From an uncultured Clostridia bacterium (GTDB lineage: Bacteria > Bacillota > Clostridia > Christensenellales > UBA1242), in assembly GCA_930971385.1 (NCBI GenBank), contig CAKNGB010000007.1:1-59410 (forward strand): a DNA stretch of 59,410 nucleotides, in the 5' to 3' direction. Shown piece after piece: positions 1 through 8,802 of this stretch. How positions within the stretch are numbered: position 1 is the first letter of the stretch; every line of letters starts with the position of its first letter. Below the pieces are notes generated by a model that ran no database searches, was not told the origin of the DNA, and saw nothing but the letters and a program-made list of their open reading frames with translations. Position numbers and translations under genes: made by a program.

Positions 1-1
1 G

Positions 2-55
2 CACTTTTATTAAAGTGGTTTTTATTTTTGCAGAGCAAAAATTGGGTTCACTTCA
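2..55. repeat. Left copy of 54-bp contig-terminal inverted repeat
   Basis: This stretch is identical, base for base, to the reverse complement of 59357-59410. It holds two small hairpins, CACTTT/AAAGTG and TTTTTGC/GCAAAAA. Position 1 is the only base outside the match at this end. The match stops at 55, where the two flanks diverge. A repeat at both tips of a contig usually marks a sequence present more than once in the genome at which assembly stopped. It is not evidence of a complete mobile element. Confidence 0.9.
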
Positions 56-74
56 TTAACTAGTGGATTTTTTG

Positions 75-1178
75 TTAGTTATCCTTGTCGCCTTTGTCTT
101 TGTTATCTTTTTTGTTGTTTTTATCATTGCCAGCAGAATTGTCATCACCTAAAAGTTTCTTACTAAGTTCATCAATTTCTTCTTCCGTCATTGTAGGTCC
201 TGATAAAAATTCTTTTTTGATTGACGCTCTTGTTGTCACTTTATCAGACGGAAAATCAAGTCCTCTTTCTTCAACCACTTTTTCATAGTTGTGAATTTCT
301 CTAGCATAATGTTCATAATATGATTTAATGGCTCGTTCATATTCAGAATAATACAAATCTTTTTCTTCTTGACTTTTTGAATTGTATATGTTGTCGATTT
401 CTCTTAATTTTTCGGCTGTGCAGGCATTGTCTAAAGCCTGACTATAAGAAGAAATGACGATACCAACACTATTATTAAGGTGTTCTTTTATTTCTTTATC
501 ATCAAAACTTTCAAAATTACGCATAAGCGAAGCAAAATTTGTGGTTTGGGCACTAAAATTTGGGTCTATAGCGATTTGATAAAATTTTGATGGGCTTTTT
601 TCTAGCATTTCATATATATTTTTGTTTTTGTTATAATCTTCGCCCAAATCGGCAATATAAATCTTACCTTTTTCGTGAGGATATTTTTTAAGATAGTTTG
701 GCGTTTCTTCCATTGTTTGAGTTGCCACTGAATTGCTCACTCTTGTGTTGCCAGCGGATTGCATAACTTGTTTAGATTGTGTTTGCCTTATTGGTTCTTT
801 TGCTACCTTACCAAAAACCTTTTCATCTACCTTTTCATCATACTTTTCACATGAATTAAACAAGTCGGCGATAGAAAATATAAGAGATCTTTCAGCCTGA
901 TTAAATTTTCTATCAGTGTTTTCAATTTTTAAGTCTCCAAACTGTTCGGCAAGAGATTGTATGTCTTCTCTGGTTTTAACAACATTTTGTTTTATTTTTT
1001 CCGTTTGCTTTTCTGTGAAACGCTTTTGCTTGTTGTCTTGTGACAAATAGTCGTCGCTAAACATTGAAATAGTGTTTTTCAAAGAAGTTTCACATTTAGA
1101 TAAGTTTGCTTGTATTTCTGTTAATTCGTCTATCAGTGGCTTCTTTTTTCTGTTTTTCATCCAATCAAAAATTCCCAT
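75..1178 (-). CDS. Hypothetical protein, charged, 367 aa
   Basis: I do not recognise this protein. It begins with a short basic stretch (MGIFDWMKNRKKK), is hydrophilic throughout, and has a probable coiled-coil region over about residues 15-110, rich in Lys, Glu and Gln. It ends in a low-complexity Asp/Asn/Lys tail. No signal peptide or membrane segment is visible, so it is probably cytoplasmic. It starts three bases after the stop of the upstream 147-aa gene and has a GGAGATAT ribosome site, so the two form an operon read leftwards. The function is unknown. Confidence 0.7.
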   Translation of the reverse strand: MGIFDWMKNRKKKPLIDELTEIQANLSKCETSLKNTISMFSDDYLSQDNKQKRFTEKQTEKIKQNVVKTREDIQSLAEQFGDLKIENTDRKFNQAERSLIFSIADLFNSCEKYDEKVDEKVFGKVAKEPIRQTQSKQVMQSAGNTRVSNSVATQTMEETPNYLKKYPHEKGKIYIADLGEDYNKNKNIYEMLEKSPSKFYQIAIDPNFSAQTTNFASLMRNFESFDDKEIKEHLNNSVGIVISSYSQALDNACTAEKLREIDNIYNSKSQEEKDLYYSEYERAIKSYYEHYAREIHNYEKVVEERGLDFPSDKVTTRASIKKEFLSGPTMTEEEIDELSKKLLGDDNSAGNDKNNKKDNKDKGDKDN

Positions 1179-1181
1179 GTT

Positions 1182-1625
1182 CTATATCTCCTTTTTCTTA
1201 TCATTTGCGTCATAAATAACTTTTGAGCTAACCACTTCTCGTTCTATTTCAAGAACCAAAAGTCCATTTTTAGGTTTTGTTGGTCTGTCAACAAACATTT
1301 CTTCATCAATGCGAGAAATGAAACCATTCATTGACAAAGTTTTTTGAAGAGATGCATCAAAATTTTTAACCTTGCTTTCTAAGTTTTTCGCAACTTCTTT
1401 ATAAGGTAAAACAGATCCCCATTCTTTATCTATAAAAAAGTAATCGTGCATCATGTCTCTTATTGCATCCATTTGCTCTTCGGTGAGTTCGTTTTGTGAT
1501 TTTATTTCGGCTGTTATAGCAATGGCTTTTCCTTCTGATTTTGGTTTTTCGTATGGCCCATGAGCAAAATTACCGAAATACGCTTCACCAGTTTTTTCAA
1601 AGTCACCAAAAACTGTTATTTTCAT
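1182..1625 (-). CDS. Hypothetical protein, 147 aa
   Basis: First gene of a two-gene leftward operon. The protein is small, soluble and mixed alpha/beta by composition, with no motif that I can name. A GGAGGG ribosome site lies 8-9 bases before the ATG, and a consensus promoter (TTGACA, 17 bp, TATACT) precedes it. The partner immediately downstream is the 367-aa protein ending at 75, and the tight spacing suggests a joint role. Function unknown. Confidence 0.7.
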   Translation of the reverse strand: MKITVFGDFEKTGEAYFGNFAHGPYEKPKSEGKAIAITAEIKSQNELTEEQMDAIRDMMHDYFFIDKEWGSVLPYKEVAKNLESKVKNFDASLQKTLSMNGFISRIDEEMFVDRPTKPKNGLLVLEIEREVVSSKVIYDANDKKKEI

Positions 1626-1645
1626 AATAATATCCCTCCACTGTC

Positions 1646-1674
1646 AGTATAACACGGGGGAGGGTAATTGTCAA
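1646..1674 (-). promoter_or_regulatory. SigA-type promoter of the leftward hypothetical operon
   Basis: Read on the minus strand there is TTGACA (1669-1674), a 17-bp spacer, and TATACT (1646-1651). It lies just upstream of the 147-aa gene. Confidence 0.8.
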
Positions 1675-1691
1675 GATAATTTTTAAAAAAG

Positions 1692-1720
1692 TTGACTTTT
1701 TTTGAAATTTTGCATATACT
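1692..1720 (+). promoter_or_regulatory. SigA-type promoter of a small RNA gene
   Basis: TTGACT (1692-1697), a 17-bp spacer and TATACT (1715-1720). Transcription would begin near 1727, exactly at the 5' side of a closing stem of the RNA downstream. No open reading frame follows before the terminator. Confidence 0.8.
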
Positions 1721-1726
1721 AATGAT

Positions 1727-1837
1727 GTGAAAGAGGGGTTAGACCTTAAACATGCAAGCGTTATAAGGCGATTTTTACATTTGCCTAGGCGCTAAAAGCA
1801 TATCTTTCATGAAGATAGCGTGCTATCTTCTTTTTTT
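1727..1837 (+). ncRNA. Small structured RNA, about 111 nt, family unknown
   Basis: The segment has its own promoter and ends in a perfect intrinsic terminator (GAAGATAGC/GCTATCTTC at 1811-1830, then seven T). The predicted first base starts GTGAAAGA (1727-1734), which pairs with TCTTTCAT (1803-1810) over eight positions including one terminal G-U. Inside, AGCG pairs with CGCT and AGGC with GCCT. No coding frame of useful length is present. It lacks the GGAA-tetraloop core of SRP RNA and any riboswitch core that I know. The next gene has its own promoter after the terminator, so this is more likely an independent sRNA than a leader. Confidence 0.6.
1811..1837 (+). terminator. Intrinsic terminator of the small RNA
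   Basis: A nine-base-pair perfect stem (GAAGATAGC with GCTATCTTC), a two-base loop and seven T. Confidence 0.85.
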
Positions 1838-1863
1838 ATTATTGTTAAGCATTTTTAAGTACC

Positions 1864-1892
1864 TTGACAAAATTCCTATATTTTGCTATAAT
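1864..1892 (+). promoter_or_regulatory. Consensus SigA promoter of the 1918 gene
   Basis: TTGACA (1864-1869), a 17-bp spacer and TATAAT (1887-1892): a full consensus match. It places the start codon at ATG 1918 rather than at the upstream TTG inside the -35 box. Confidence 0.85.
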
Positions 1893-1917
1893 CAAAGCAC
1901 TTTATAGGAGAAAGATT

Positions 1918-2793
1918 ATGCAAAACACAGAAAAAGAAGAGCGCCTTAAAAAAGCATACCTTATGGCGAGCGAAATGTTTAATTCATATGAAAGAAGAGA
2001 TGACTATTGGCATATAGACGATAAATATTATTCCTACTTACAACAATATCGCGGAATTGCCAACACATACATCTGTGAGGCTTTTAAAAATTGGAAGGAT
2101 AGAACGGACAAACTGGATGTGATAAAAGTTTTGTTTGATGACATTTCTTCCTCTCAAGTGGTTTTTGTGCTGGCAACCATTTGCGAGTGCTTTAAAGAAA
2201 ACAAGGTGGAGGACGACACATATTTTAAAGATATTTTGAGTTATGCTGTTTCCAAAAAAGCAGTGGAACTTCTTGATGCCGTTGCTGTTGAAAGACGCCT
2301 TAAACTTGTGCAAAAAAATTTACGCGGATATTTAGACAACTATCAAAATCCTTGTTCCAGCAACATTAAAATATGGCTCATGAACGAAATGAAGAAAACC
2401 AGCAAAAAGATTTCCTCAATTCTTTACGAGCAGGAGTATATGTGCTTACCAGATTCAACAAGCCATTTTGTTAAAAAAGTGCTTAACGATTTACAGTTTA
2501 ATTTTGATGGCTACAATAAATTCCGCTTAGATGGCGAATACTTTCACATAGAAAACAAGATTGAAATGCCAAAAATCACACTCGACACCAGCACAAAATC
2601 CGATTTCAAAAACAACTTGCCAATTATTGAGAGGTTAAGATATATCAACGGCGTGCTAATAGAGCTTAACAACGACAGTGTAAAAATTGGTTTTGCAAAG
2701 CCAAGGATAAACGATAATGAACTTAAAAACGCATATAACTATGCCACAAACTATGATTATCTATCAAAGCAAGATTTTAAACTTAAATTTTAA
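1918..2793 (+). CDS. Hypothetical protein, 291 aa
   Basis: Not recognised. The start at 1918 is set by TAGGAGAAAG just upstream and by the promoter at 1864-1892, which excludes the longer frame. The protein is helical and charged, with no signal peptide and no membrane segment. The first 150 residues look like an all-alpha bundle and the rest is mixed. It stands alone between an sRNA gene and another hypothetical gene with its own promoter. Confidence 0.65.
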   Translation: MQNTEKEERLKKAYLMASEMFNSYERRDDYWHIDDKYYSYLQQYRGIANTYICEAFKNWKDRTDKLDVIKVLFDDISSSQVVFVLATICECFKENKVEDDTYFKDILSYAVSKKAVELLDAVAVERRLKLVQKNLRGYLDNYQNPCSSNIKIWLMNEMKKTSKKISSILYEQEYMCLPDSTSHFVKKVLNDLQFNFDGYNKFRLDGEYFHIENKIEMPKITLDTSTKSDFKNNLPIIERLRYINGVLIELNNDSVKIGFAKPRINDNELKNAYNYATNYDYLSKQDFKLKF

Positions 2794-2824
2794 GATTTTG
2801 TCACATTCTGGCTGAATTTTATTC

Positions 2825-2853
2825 TTGACAAATGCGATAATATTTAATATAAT
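2825..2853 (+). promoter_or_regulatory. Consensus SigA promoter of the 2874 gene
   Basis: TTGACA (2825-2830), exactly 17 bp, then TATAAT (2848-2853). It is followed by a GGAGG site and the ATG at 2874. Confidence 0.85.
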
Positions 2854-2873
2854 TATTTTATTGGAGGATAAAA

Positions 2874-4061
2874 ATGGCAAGAAATATAGATTCAGTTGGA
2901 GATATTATAGATTCAATAAAAAAACGATGGAAAATAGCAGGAACGCTGGAAGAGATAAATGAAAGAGTGAAAAGCGGGCTTGATGATGTGCGTAAAGATT
3001 TGAAATTTGAGTTAAACGATTTAAGAAATTTGTTTAAAAAATACCCAGAAATATTTCTCACTGAGTTTTTGGAAGCGTGTAATGGCGAAAATATAAGAAA
3101 GTATATTACAGACAAATATCTTCGTGCCAACACTTACCTAAGCACCAATATAAAAGATAGCGAACAAGTTGGATATTTTAATGATATTTACAACATTATG
3201 GAAAAAGCGGCAGAGCGTTTATATGAAGGTTTGCTTGAAAAGTTAAGGGTTGAAGTTGATAAGCAAAAAACAATTGTGCATGAAGAAAAAGGAAAAGAAA
3301 ACGCCGAGGAAATGGAAGAAATAGATGCTTTGCACTTGTTCGACGATGATGAATTTGAAGATAAACAAGATAAACAAGAGAAGAAAGAGAAGAAAGAGGA
3401 GAAAAAAATGGAAGAAAATGTTAAAAAGAGAAGAATATCGCAAAAGATGAGAAACAATCTTGCGAATGACACAACGCCTATTGATGAATTTTTACCAGAA
3501 AATAGCCAAAAATTTAAAGGGTATTTGCAAGAAAGAGGTGTGCAAACTTTGGGTGATTATTTAAGATATTTCGGCGAAAGTTATCAAGCTCTTTTTAAAT
3601 GGGTAAACACGAATTGTCATGATGCTTACGAAGAATTGAATCAAAATATTATCGCGTATGCAGATTTACATAAAGAAACAAAGCAACCTAAGAAAAGAGA
3701 TGATTTCTTTTCAAATTTATACTTTTCAAATTTAAGAGAAAGACCATGTGAGGATTTTAGGAAAGATAGCGAAACTATGAATAGAATTTCAGATGAATTT
3801 GTTATATTTGCAAACCAACAACTTGACTTACTTTTAAAAGATTCCACCGTTTCAGAAGAAGATTTAAATAAAAAGTATGGTGATTTGGTTTCTGAATATC
3901 ACAAGATAATTGATGAGAAAAGAGAACAATTATCAAGAGAGGAAACTGTTAACAGGCTCAGAGGAAAAATTGGAGATGATGCGAAATATCATCACAAGCA
4001 ATTTACTCAAGATTTAGAGCCTGGCGTGCATAAACATCACGGCGGTGGCAGAGAACTTTAA
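2874..4061 (+). CDS. Hypothetical coiled-coil-rich protein, 395 aa
   Basis: Unknown protein with an excellent promoter and a GGAGG ribosome site 7 bases before the ATG. It is hydrophilic and predicted mostly helical. Around residues 160-190 there is a lysine/glutamate-rich low-complexity linker, and the C terminus carries a His/Gly-rich tail (HKHHGGGREL). No transmembrane segment or signal peptide is seen. It may act as a scaffold or adaptor, but that is inference from composition only. Its 3' end overlaps the convergent veg gene by four bases. Confidence 0.65.
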   Translation: MARNIDSVGDIIDSIKKRWKIAGTLEEINERVKSGLDDVRKDLKFELNDLRNLFKKYPEIFLTEFLEACNGENIRKYITDKYLRANTYLSTNIKDSEQVGYFNDIYNIMEKAAERLYEGLLEKLRVEVDKQKTIVHEEKGKENAEEMEEIDALHLFDDDEFEDKQDKQEKKEKKEEKKMEENVKKRRISQKMRNNLANDTTPIDEFLPENSQKFKGYLQERGVQTLGDYLRYFGESYQALFKWVNTNCHDAYEELNQNIIAYADLHKETKQPKKRDDFFSNLYFSNLRERPCEDFRKDSETMNRISDEFVIFANQQLDLLLKDSTVSEEDLNKKYGDLVSEYHKIIDEKREQLSREETVNRLRGKIGDDAKYHHKQFTQDLEPGVHKHHGGGREL

Positions 4062-4279
4062 TTGAAAACAATATCGCCACAAAGCACATCGAAATAGGAA
4101 AAGGTTTGAAGTTTTTCATCAACCTTAATTGTGAAAACACTTGGATAGACATCGTTGATTGTTGCAGTCACGATGTCTATTTTTTTGCGTCCGCGGTTTA
4201 TGCTGAGTTTCACGCTTTGACCTTTTAATTCCTTTATTTTTTCTTTCACTTCATTTAAACCATAAACTGCTTTTCTCAT
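4058..4279 (-). CDS. veg: Veg-family protein
   Basis: A 73-aa protein with the Veg hallmarks: start MRKAVYGLNEVKEKI, then a central basic SINRGRKK segment and a beta-rich C-terminal half. Veg is a short conserved Firmicutes protein. In Bacillus subtilis it influences biofilm matrix expression and is abundantly transcribed during growth. The length matches the family (about 75-90 aa). It is monocistronic here and convergent with the preceding hypothetical gene. Its GAGAGG site lies six bases before the ATG. Confidence 0.85.
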   Translation of the reverse strand: MRKAVYGLNEVKEKIKELKGQSVKLSINRGRKKIDIVTATINDVYPSVFTIKVDEKLQTFSYFDVLCGDIVFN

Positions 4280-4386
4280 TAATACCTCTCATTTAACTAT
4301 TGACAACTTCCTAAAATTTTAAACAATTTGTTCTAAGTGGAAGTTTTGGAAAGTATATTATAATAGTTTTTGATTTTGGAGGGGTT

Positions 4387-5904
4387 ATGGCTTTTGAAAA
4401 AAACAAATTTCAGGTTGTGAAGAAAAAACGATTACCAAAGAGTGATTTCAGTGTGGAATGTAATATTCCTGTGGAAACAGAAGTTAGCAAAATCTTTTCT
4501 GTGTGTCATTCGGCGCAAGTGGAAAATGCAGAGGTCTTGAACGGCGTTATCAACTATAACGGCATAATTGACTTTTGCGTGTTGTTCCAATCTATTGATG
4601 GCGAAATTCAAACCAGCAATTTTTCTTGTCCGTTCACTTCAAAGTTTGAGGATAGCCAAATTTCCACAGGCGATAAAGTGGAAATTGATGTGGAAGTTGT
4701 AGACTTTTCTGTTGACAGCGTGACAAGTTCCAACATAAAAATCACCTGCCAAGTGCAACAGAAAGGCGTTATCATTTTCTGCAAGGATGTGGAAATAATC
4801 GACTCGTCCGATGAAAACATCTGCACTAAAAAAGAGGAAATTTTTGTTTCCACACTCATCGGCGAGGCAAGCGAGGTTTTCACTTCCGACAGCGAGGTTT
4901 CCATTAAAGAGCCTGTTAGAAAAGTTATCCTTTGCGACAGCCAAGTTTCAGTGAAAACAGTGGAAAGTGGAGTGAATTTTGTTTCGGTTGCTGGCGAAGT
5001 TGTGAACAGAATTTTGTATTTAACCGAAAATGACCGCTATGAAACTTCCTATTTAACCGAGAACTTTAAAGAGGAAGTGGAACTTGAAGGCGTTTCAAGA
5101 GACTCTATTTCAGAGGCAGTGGCTTTTGTTAAGAAAAATCAAGTGAAGTGCGAAGTTGCCGAGCAGGAAAAAGGCGTGCTTGTTAAAATCTCAGTACCAA
5201 TCTTTGTTAAAGTGACTGCTTTTGAAGAAAGAGCAGTGGAAGTTGTGAAAGATATATACTCAACTTCAGGCGACCTCGAAGTTTCCACAGAGTCTTTTGA
5301 TATGACGCGTGAACTTAATCATGACTACTTTGAGGCGAAAATCGACGGCAATTTGACGCTCAATGAAGACCAGCCTCGTGTGGATAAAATTTTATTTATC
5401 GCTGGCACAAATCTCACAATTTCAAATGCTTATGTCCAAAACGGCGAAGTGTTTGTGGAAGGCGTGGCAAAAGCAAATGTTGTTTACCTTAACGATGAAG
5501 AAAATTCAAACAATTCCGTCACGATGGAAGTGCCATTTGTGGTTTCTGATAAGTCAAGTGTCACTTGCGACGAGCCTGCTATTTCTGTTAGGGCTATGCT
5601 TTATGATGTTGATGTTGTGGTTAAAAAGGGCAGAGATTTATACTTCGACGGTAAATTAAAACTTCATATCTCTTACGATTGCGACGAGGTTTCTGCTGTT
5701 ATCAATAATGCGAATGTGGCAAGTGAAGGCGTGGAGAGAGATTGTGCAGTGGAACTTGTTTTCGCAAAAGCGGGAATGGAAGCGTGGGATATTGCCAAGC
5801 ACTTAAAGGTTCGCGAAGAAGTTTTGATGCTTCAAAATCCAGAAATAACTTTTCCTCTTCAAGAAGATACCAATGTTGTGGTGTATTATAAGATTTCTAA
5901 TTAA
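4387..5904 (+). CDS. SPOCS/LysM spore coat protein, SipL-like
   Basis: A 505-aa soluble protein with repeated beta-rich DUF3794 (SPOCS) domains over about residues 25-450 and a C-terminal LysM-type module (IAKHLKVREEVLMLQNP, about residues 465-505). SPOCS plus LysM is the architecture of Clostridioides difficile SipL, which binds SpoIVA and anchors coat assembly on the forespore. A GGAGGGG site precedes the ATG. spoIIR, sleB and ypeB follow, which fits a spore role. An equivalent annotation is DUF3794 domain protein. The exact SipL orthology is inferred. Confidence 0.8.
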   Translation: MAFEKNKFQVVKKKRLPKSDFSVECNIPVETEVSKIFSVCHSAQVENAEVLNGVINYNGIIDFCVLFQSIDGEIQTSNFSCPFTSKFEDSQISTGDKVEIDVEVVDFSVDSVTSSNIKITCQVQQKGVIIFCKDVEIIDSSDENICTKKEEIFVSTLIGEASEVFTSDSEVSIKEPVRKVILCDSQVSVKTVESGVNFVSVAGEVVNRILYLTENDRYETSYLTENFKEEVELEGVSRDSISEAVAFVKKNQVKCEVAEQEKGVLVKISVPIFVKVTAFEERAVEVVKDIYSTSGDLEVSTESFDMTRELNHDYFEAKIDGNLTLNEDQPRVDKILFIAGTNLTISNAYVQNGEVFVEGVAKANVVYLNDEENSNNSVTMEVPFVVSDKSSVTCDEPAISVRAMLYDVDVVVKKGRDLYFDGKLKLHISYDCDEVSAVINNANVASEGVERDCAVELVFAKAGMEAWDIAKHLKVREEVLMLQNPEITFPLQEDTNVVVYYKISN

Positions 5905-5927
5905 TATTATTAAAGAAATAACCTCTC

Positions 5928-5957
5928 AAAGAGTTGCTCAAATGCAACTCTTTTTTT
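5928..5957 (+). terminator. Intrinsic terminator after the SPOCS/LysM gene
   Basis: AAAGAGTTGC pairs with GCAACTCTTT around a six-base loop and is followed by a T run. It separates the SPOCS/LysM gene from spoIIR. Confidence 0.85.
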
Positions 5958-6034
5958 AAAAATTGACAAAAAGTGCCTTAAAAATGCGAAAAAATCGTAA
6001 AAAAAGCGTCAAAAACAGCATTTAAGAGGTTGAA

Positions 6035-6553
6035 ATGAAATATTTGTTATCATTTATCAGTGTTTGTGTTATAACTTTGATTTTAATATTTTGTGGAAAT
6101 CAAGACTCGCAAGAGGAATATTTTAGAATTCACATTCGAGCAAACTCAAATTCTGTGGCGGACCAAAATGTGAAATATATTGTGAAGGATGCTGTGGTAG
6201 ATTTTCTTATTCCTCTTCTTAGCGAGGTGGAAACAAAGGATGAAGCCGAAAAGGTGATGAGGGCAAATTTAGATAAAATCGAAGAGGTGGCAGATGAGGT
6301 TTTATTAGAAAATGGCTTCACTTATCAAAGTTCTGCTTACATTTCTTTTGAGGAATTTCCAACGCGTGAATATGATGATTTGGTTTTAGAGGAAGGGTTT
6401 TATGATGCTTTAATATTAGCGCTCGGTACTGGCAGTGGAGATAATTGGTGGTGCGTTGTTTATCCACCTTTTTGCTTCCTTGAAACAAAAAATTCTGAAA
6501 ATTATGTGTATATTTCTAAAATTTGGGAAATTATAAATAATATCATAAATTAA
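6035..6553 (+). CDS. spoIIR: Stage II sporulation protein R
   Basis: A 172-aa protein with an N-terminal membrane/signal segment (residues 3-20) followed by the family signature FRIHIRANSNSVADQ and QNVKYIVKDAVVDFL. SpoIIR is made in the forespore under SigF, is exported to the intermembrane space and triggers SpoIIGA to process pro-SigE in the mother cell. The ribosome site is AAGAGG. It sits 10 bp upstream of the sleB homologue, so the two may be co-transcribed. It ends a little earlier than many homologues, but the core is intact. Confidence 0.92.
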   Translation: MKYLLSFISVCVITLILIFCGNQDSQEEYFRIHIRANSNSVADQNVKYIVKDAVVDFLIPLLSEVETKDEAEKVMRANLDKIEEVADEVLLENGFTYQSSAYISFEEFPTREYDDLVLEEGFYDALILALGTGSGDNWWCVVYPPFCFLETKNSENYVYISKIWEIINNIIN

Positions 6554-6563
6554 AGGAGGAAAC

Positions 6564-7238
6564 ATGAAAAAGAGAATTTTTGCCCTTGTCACTGCTTTGG
6601 TTTTTGCCCTTGTCGGTGCGGGCACGATTACAACTTTGGTTTTTACATATAATAATGTCAGTGTGGTTTCGGCTGCGCTTACCACAAGTGAAACAAAGTT
6701 AGTGCAAACGAGGCTTAAAAATTGGGGATACTACACAGGTAATGTTGATGGTATCTATGGCAGTAAGACGAGAAGTGCCGTTAGAAAATTTCAACAAAAT
6801 AACGGACTTCAAGTGGATGGAATTGTTGGACCACAAACAGCAGCGGCGATTGGTTTTTTCCTTAAAAGTGACGACAATTCTGTTTCAAACAATGATCTAT
6901 ATCTTCTTGCAAAATGTGTTTATGCTGAGGCGAGAGGAGAAAGTTATGTTGGACAGGTTGCAGTTGCTGCTGTTATTTTAAACAGAGTGGAAAGCGATAA
7001 ATTTCCAAACACGATTGCTGGCGTTATCTATCAACCTTATGCGTTCACTGCAGTTAGTGACGGACAAATCAACTTAGAGCCAGACCAAACGGCGTATAAT
7101 GCGGCGCGAGATGCTCTCAATGGTTGGGACCCAACTTATGGAAGTTTGTATTACTTTAATCCTGCCACTGCCACAAGTTCATGGATTTGGTCCAGAAAAC
7201 AAGTTGTGACGATTGGTAAGCATGTGTTTGCAATATAG
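6564..7238 (+). CDS. sleB: Spore cortex-lytic enzyme SleB
   Basis: A 224-aa exported hydrolase. Residues 1-38 form a signal peptide. Residues 45-95 form a peptidoglycan-binding domain (VQTRLKNWGYYTGNVDGIYG). The rest is the Hydrolase_2 (SleB/CwlJ) catalytic domain, with the YAEARGE motif that carries the catalytic Glu. The enzyme cleaves cortex peptidoglycan containing muramic-delta-lactam during germination. It has a GGAGG site and sits directly before ypeB, the usual partner needed for SleB incorporation and stability. Confidence 0.92.
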   Translation: MKKRIFALVTALVFALVGAGTITTLVFTYNNVSVVSAALTTSETKLVQTRLKNWGYYTGNVDGIYGSKTRSAVRKFQQNNGLQVDGIVGPQTAAAIGFFLKSDDNSVSNNDLYLLAKCVYAEARGESYVGQVAVAAVILNRVESDKFPNTIAGVIYQPYAFTAVSDGQINLEPDQTAYNAARDALNGWDPTYGSLYYFNPATATSSWIWSRKQVVTIGKHVFAI

Positions 7239-7247
7239 GAGGTTGAA

Positions 7248-8705
7248 ATGAAAAATGATGTAAAAAATGTTAAAAATGCAGAAAAAACGCAAAAAAACAA
7301 TCAAAATGATGTTATTAATCGTGATGTTTCGGAAAATAAGTATTTGAAGAAAGATTTGCACGAAACAAAAAAGGAGAAAAAGGGGCTTAAAAGTGCGGTT
7401 GTTGGGCTTTCTGTTGCAGTGGCAATTTTGGGTGTGACAACAACAGCGCTTGGCGTTGCTTATGGCATAACTGAGTCACAGGCTAACGCATATGGCACTC
7501 AACTTGAAAATGTCTATCAAAAAAGTTATTATGAACTTGTGGACAGCGCCAACAATGCCGACACGGATATGAGTAAACTTCTAAACTCCAACAGTTCCAC
7601 TTATCAAAAGAAACTTTTAACCGAAATTTCCAGCACGGCGAAAAGTATGCAGAGTAACATCGCACTTCTTCCTCTCACTGGCGAGGATATTTTGGAAAGC
7701 GTTAGGTTTGTCAATCAACTTGCAGGCTACACTTCCACTTTGGAAGAAAAGGTGGCAGAAGGAGAAGATTTATCAAGCGACGATTTAGCAACATTAGAGG
7801 AACTACATATGGCGCTCATGAGCATGAAGGAAAATTTAAACAGAATTTCCATGAATATGAGAAATGGTTATAGTATTCTCAGTGCTAGCAATGAAATGAA
7901 TGGTGACTTGAACACATTTTCCATTGACTTCTCGCAAATTAAATCTAATGATGTGGATTATCCAACCATGATTTATGACGGGCCATTCTCAGACTCTGTT
8001 GTCAATAAAAAAATTGTTGGTTTAAGTGGCACGGAACTTGGGAGAGAAGAAGTGGAAACAATGGTTAAAGAAGTTTTCAAAGACTTATCCAAATGCCAAT
8101 ACACAGGTGAAACAAATGGTAATTTCGATACATATAACTTTAAAGTGGAAACTTCTGATATGCAAAATCTTTTTGTTCAAGCAACAAAGATTGGTGGGCA
8201 TATTCTAACTGTCAGCGGTCAGAACGAGTCTGATGCAAAAACAGTTGATATGAAAGCGGGCGAGAAAATTGCTCTTGAATTTGCAAAAAACAACGGAGTT
8301 GAAAATGCAGAAGTTGTTTGGCAAGAAGAGTTAAACAACCAAGCATATTTTAACATCGCGCCAAAACAAGATGGGGTTATTCTCTATCCAGACCTTGTTA
8401 AAGTGAAGGTTGACCTCGAATATGGAAATGTTATTGGCTATGATGCAATATCTTATTGGACAAACCACAAAACTAGAGATCTTGCAAGTGCAGGCGATGT
8501 TTCTGTTAGCGTTCCAAGTGGTTTCACTGTTAAAACAAAGAGGTTGGTGCTTGCTCCACTTGATTATAATCGCGAAGTTTTGTGTTATGAATATCAATGC
8601 GAAAAAGACGGCATTACCTATTATTTCTACTTTAATGCCCAAACAGGTAATGAAGAAAACATCTTAAAGGTTTTGCAAACGCAAGACTCTTCAAAACTTA
8701 TGTAA
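7248..8705 (+). CDS. ypeB: Germination protein YpeB
   Basis: A 485-aa protein with a charged N-terminal cytoplasmic stretch, one membrane anchor (about residues 48-72) and a long extracytoplasmic region with C-terminal PepSY-type repeats. The anchor-proximal part is helical and rich in Ser and Asn. YpeB is the SleB partner in spores: each protects the other from degradation. It is directly downstream of sleB (9 bp gap) with a GGAGG site. The first 70 residues are more Lys/Asn-rich than usual, which may be lineage-specific. Confidence 0.88.
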   Translation: MKNDVKNVKNAEKTQKNNQNDVINRDVSENKYLKKDLHETKKEKKGLKSAVVGLSVAVAILGVTTTALGVAYGITESQANAYGTQLENVYQKSYYELVDSANNADTDMSKLLNSNSSTYQKKLLTEISSTAKSMQSNIALLPLTGEDILESVRFVNQLAGYTSTLEEKVAEGEDLSSDDLATLEELHMALMSMKENLNRISMNMRNGYSILSASNEMNGDLNTFSIDFSQIKSNDVDYPTMIYDGPFSDSVVNKKIVGLSGTELGREEVETMVKEVFKDLSKCQYTGETNGNFDTYNFKVETSDMQNLFVQATKIGGHILTVSGQNESDAKTVDMKAGEKIALEFAKNNGVENAEVVWQEELNNQAYFNIAPKQDGVILYPDLVKVKVDLEYGNVIGYDAISYWTNHKTRDLASAGDVSVSVPSGFTVKTKRLVLAPLDYNREVLCYEYQCEKDGITYYFYFNAQTGNEENILKVLQTQDSSKLM

Positions 8706-8773
8706 TCTAAAAAACCTAAAAAAATATCGTAAATTTCGTTTAAAAATCGAAAAAAAATCGCATTTTTAATAAA

Positions 8774-8802
8774 AAAAACTCTTATAAAACATAAGAGTTT
8801 TT
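8774..8802. terminator. Bidirectional terminator between ypeB and the LRR gene
   Basis: AAAAACTCTTAT pairs with ATAAGAGTTTTT, with A and T runs on both sides, so it can stop transcripts from both convergent genes. It overlaps the last codons of the LRR gene. Confidence 0.8.

Noticed and set aside
3188..3472. Serine/phenylalanine-rich frames opposite the 2874 gene
   Set aside because: They are antisense shadows of a lysine/glutamate-rich coding region, without ribosome sites.
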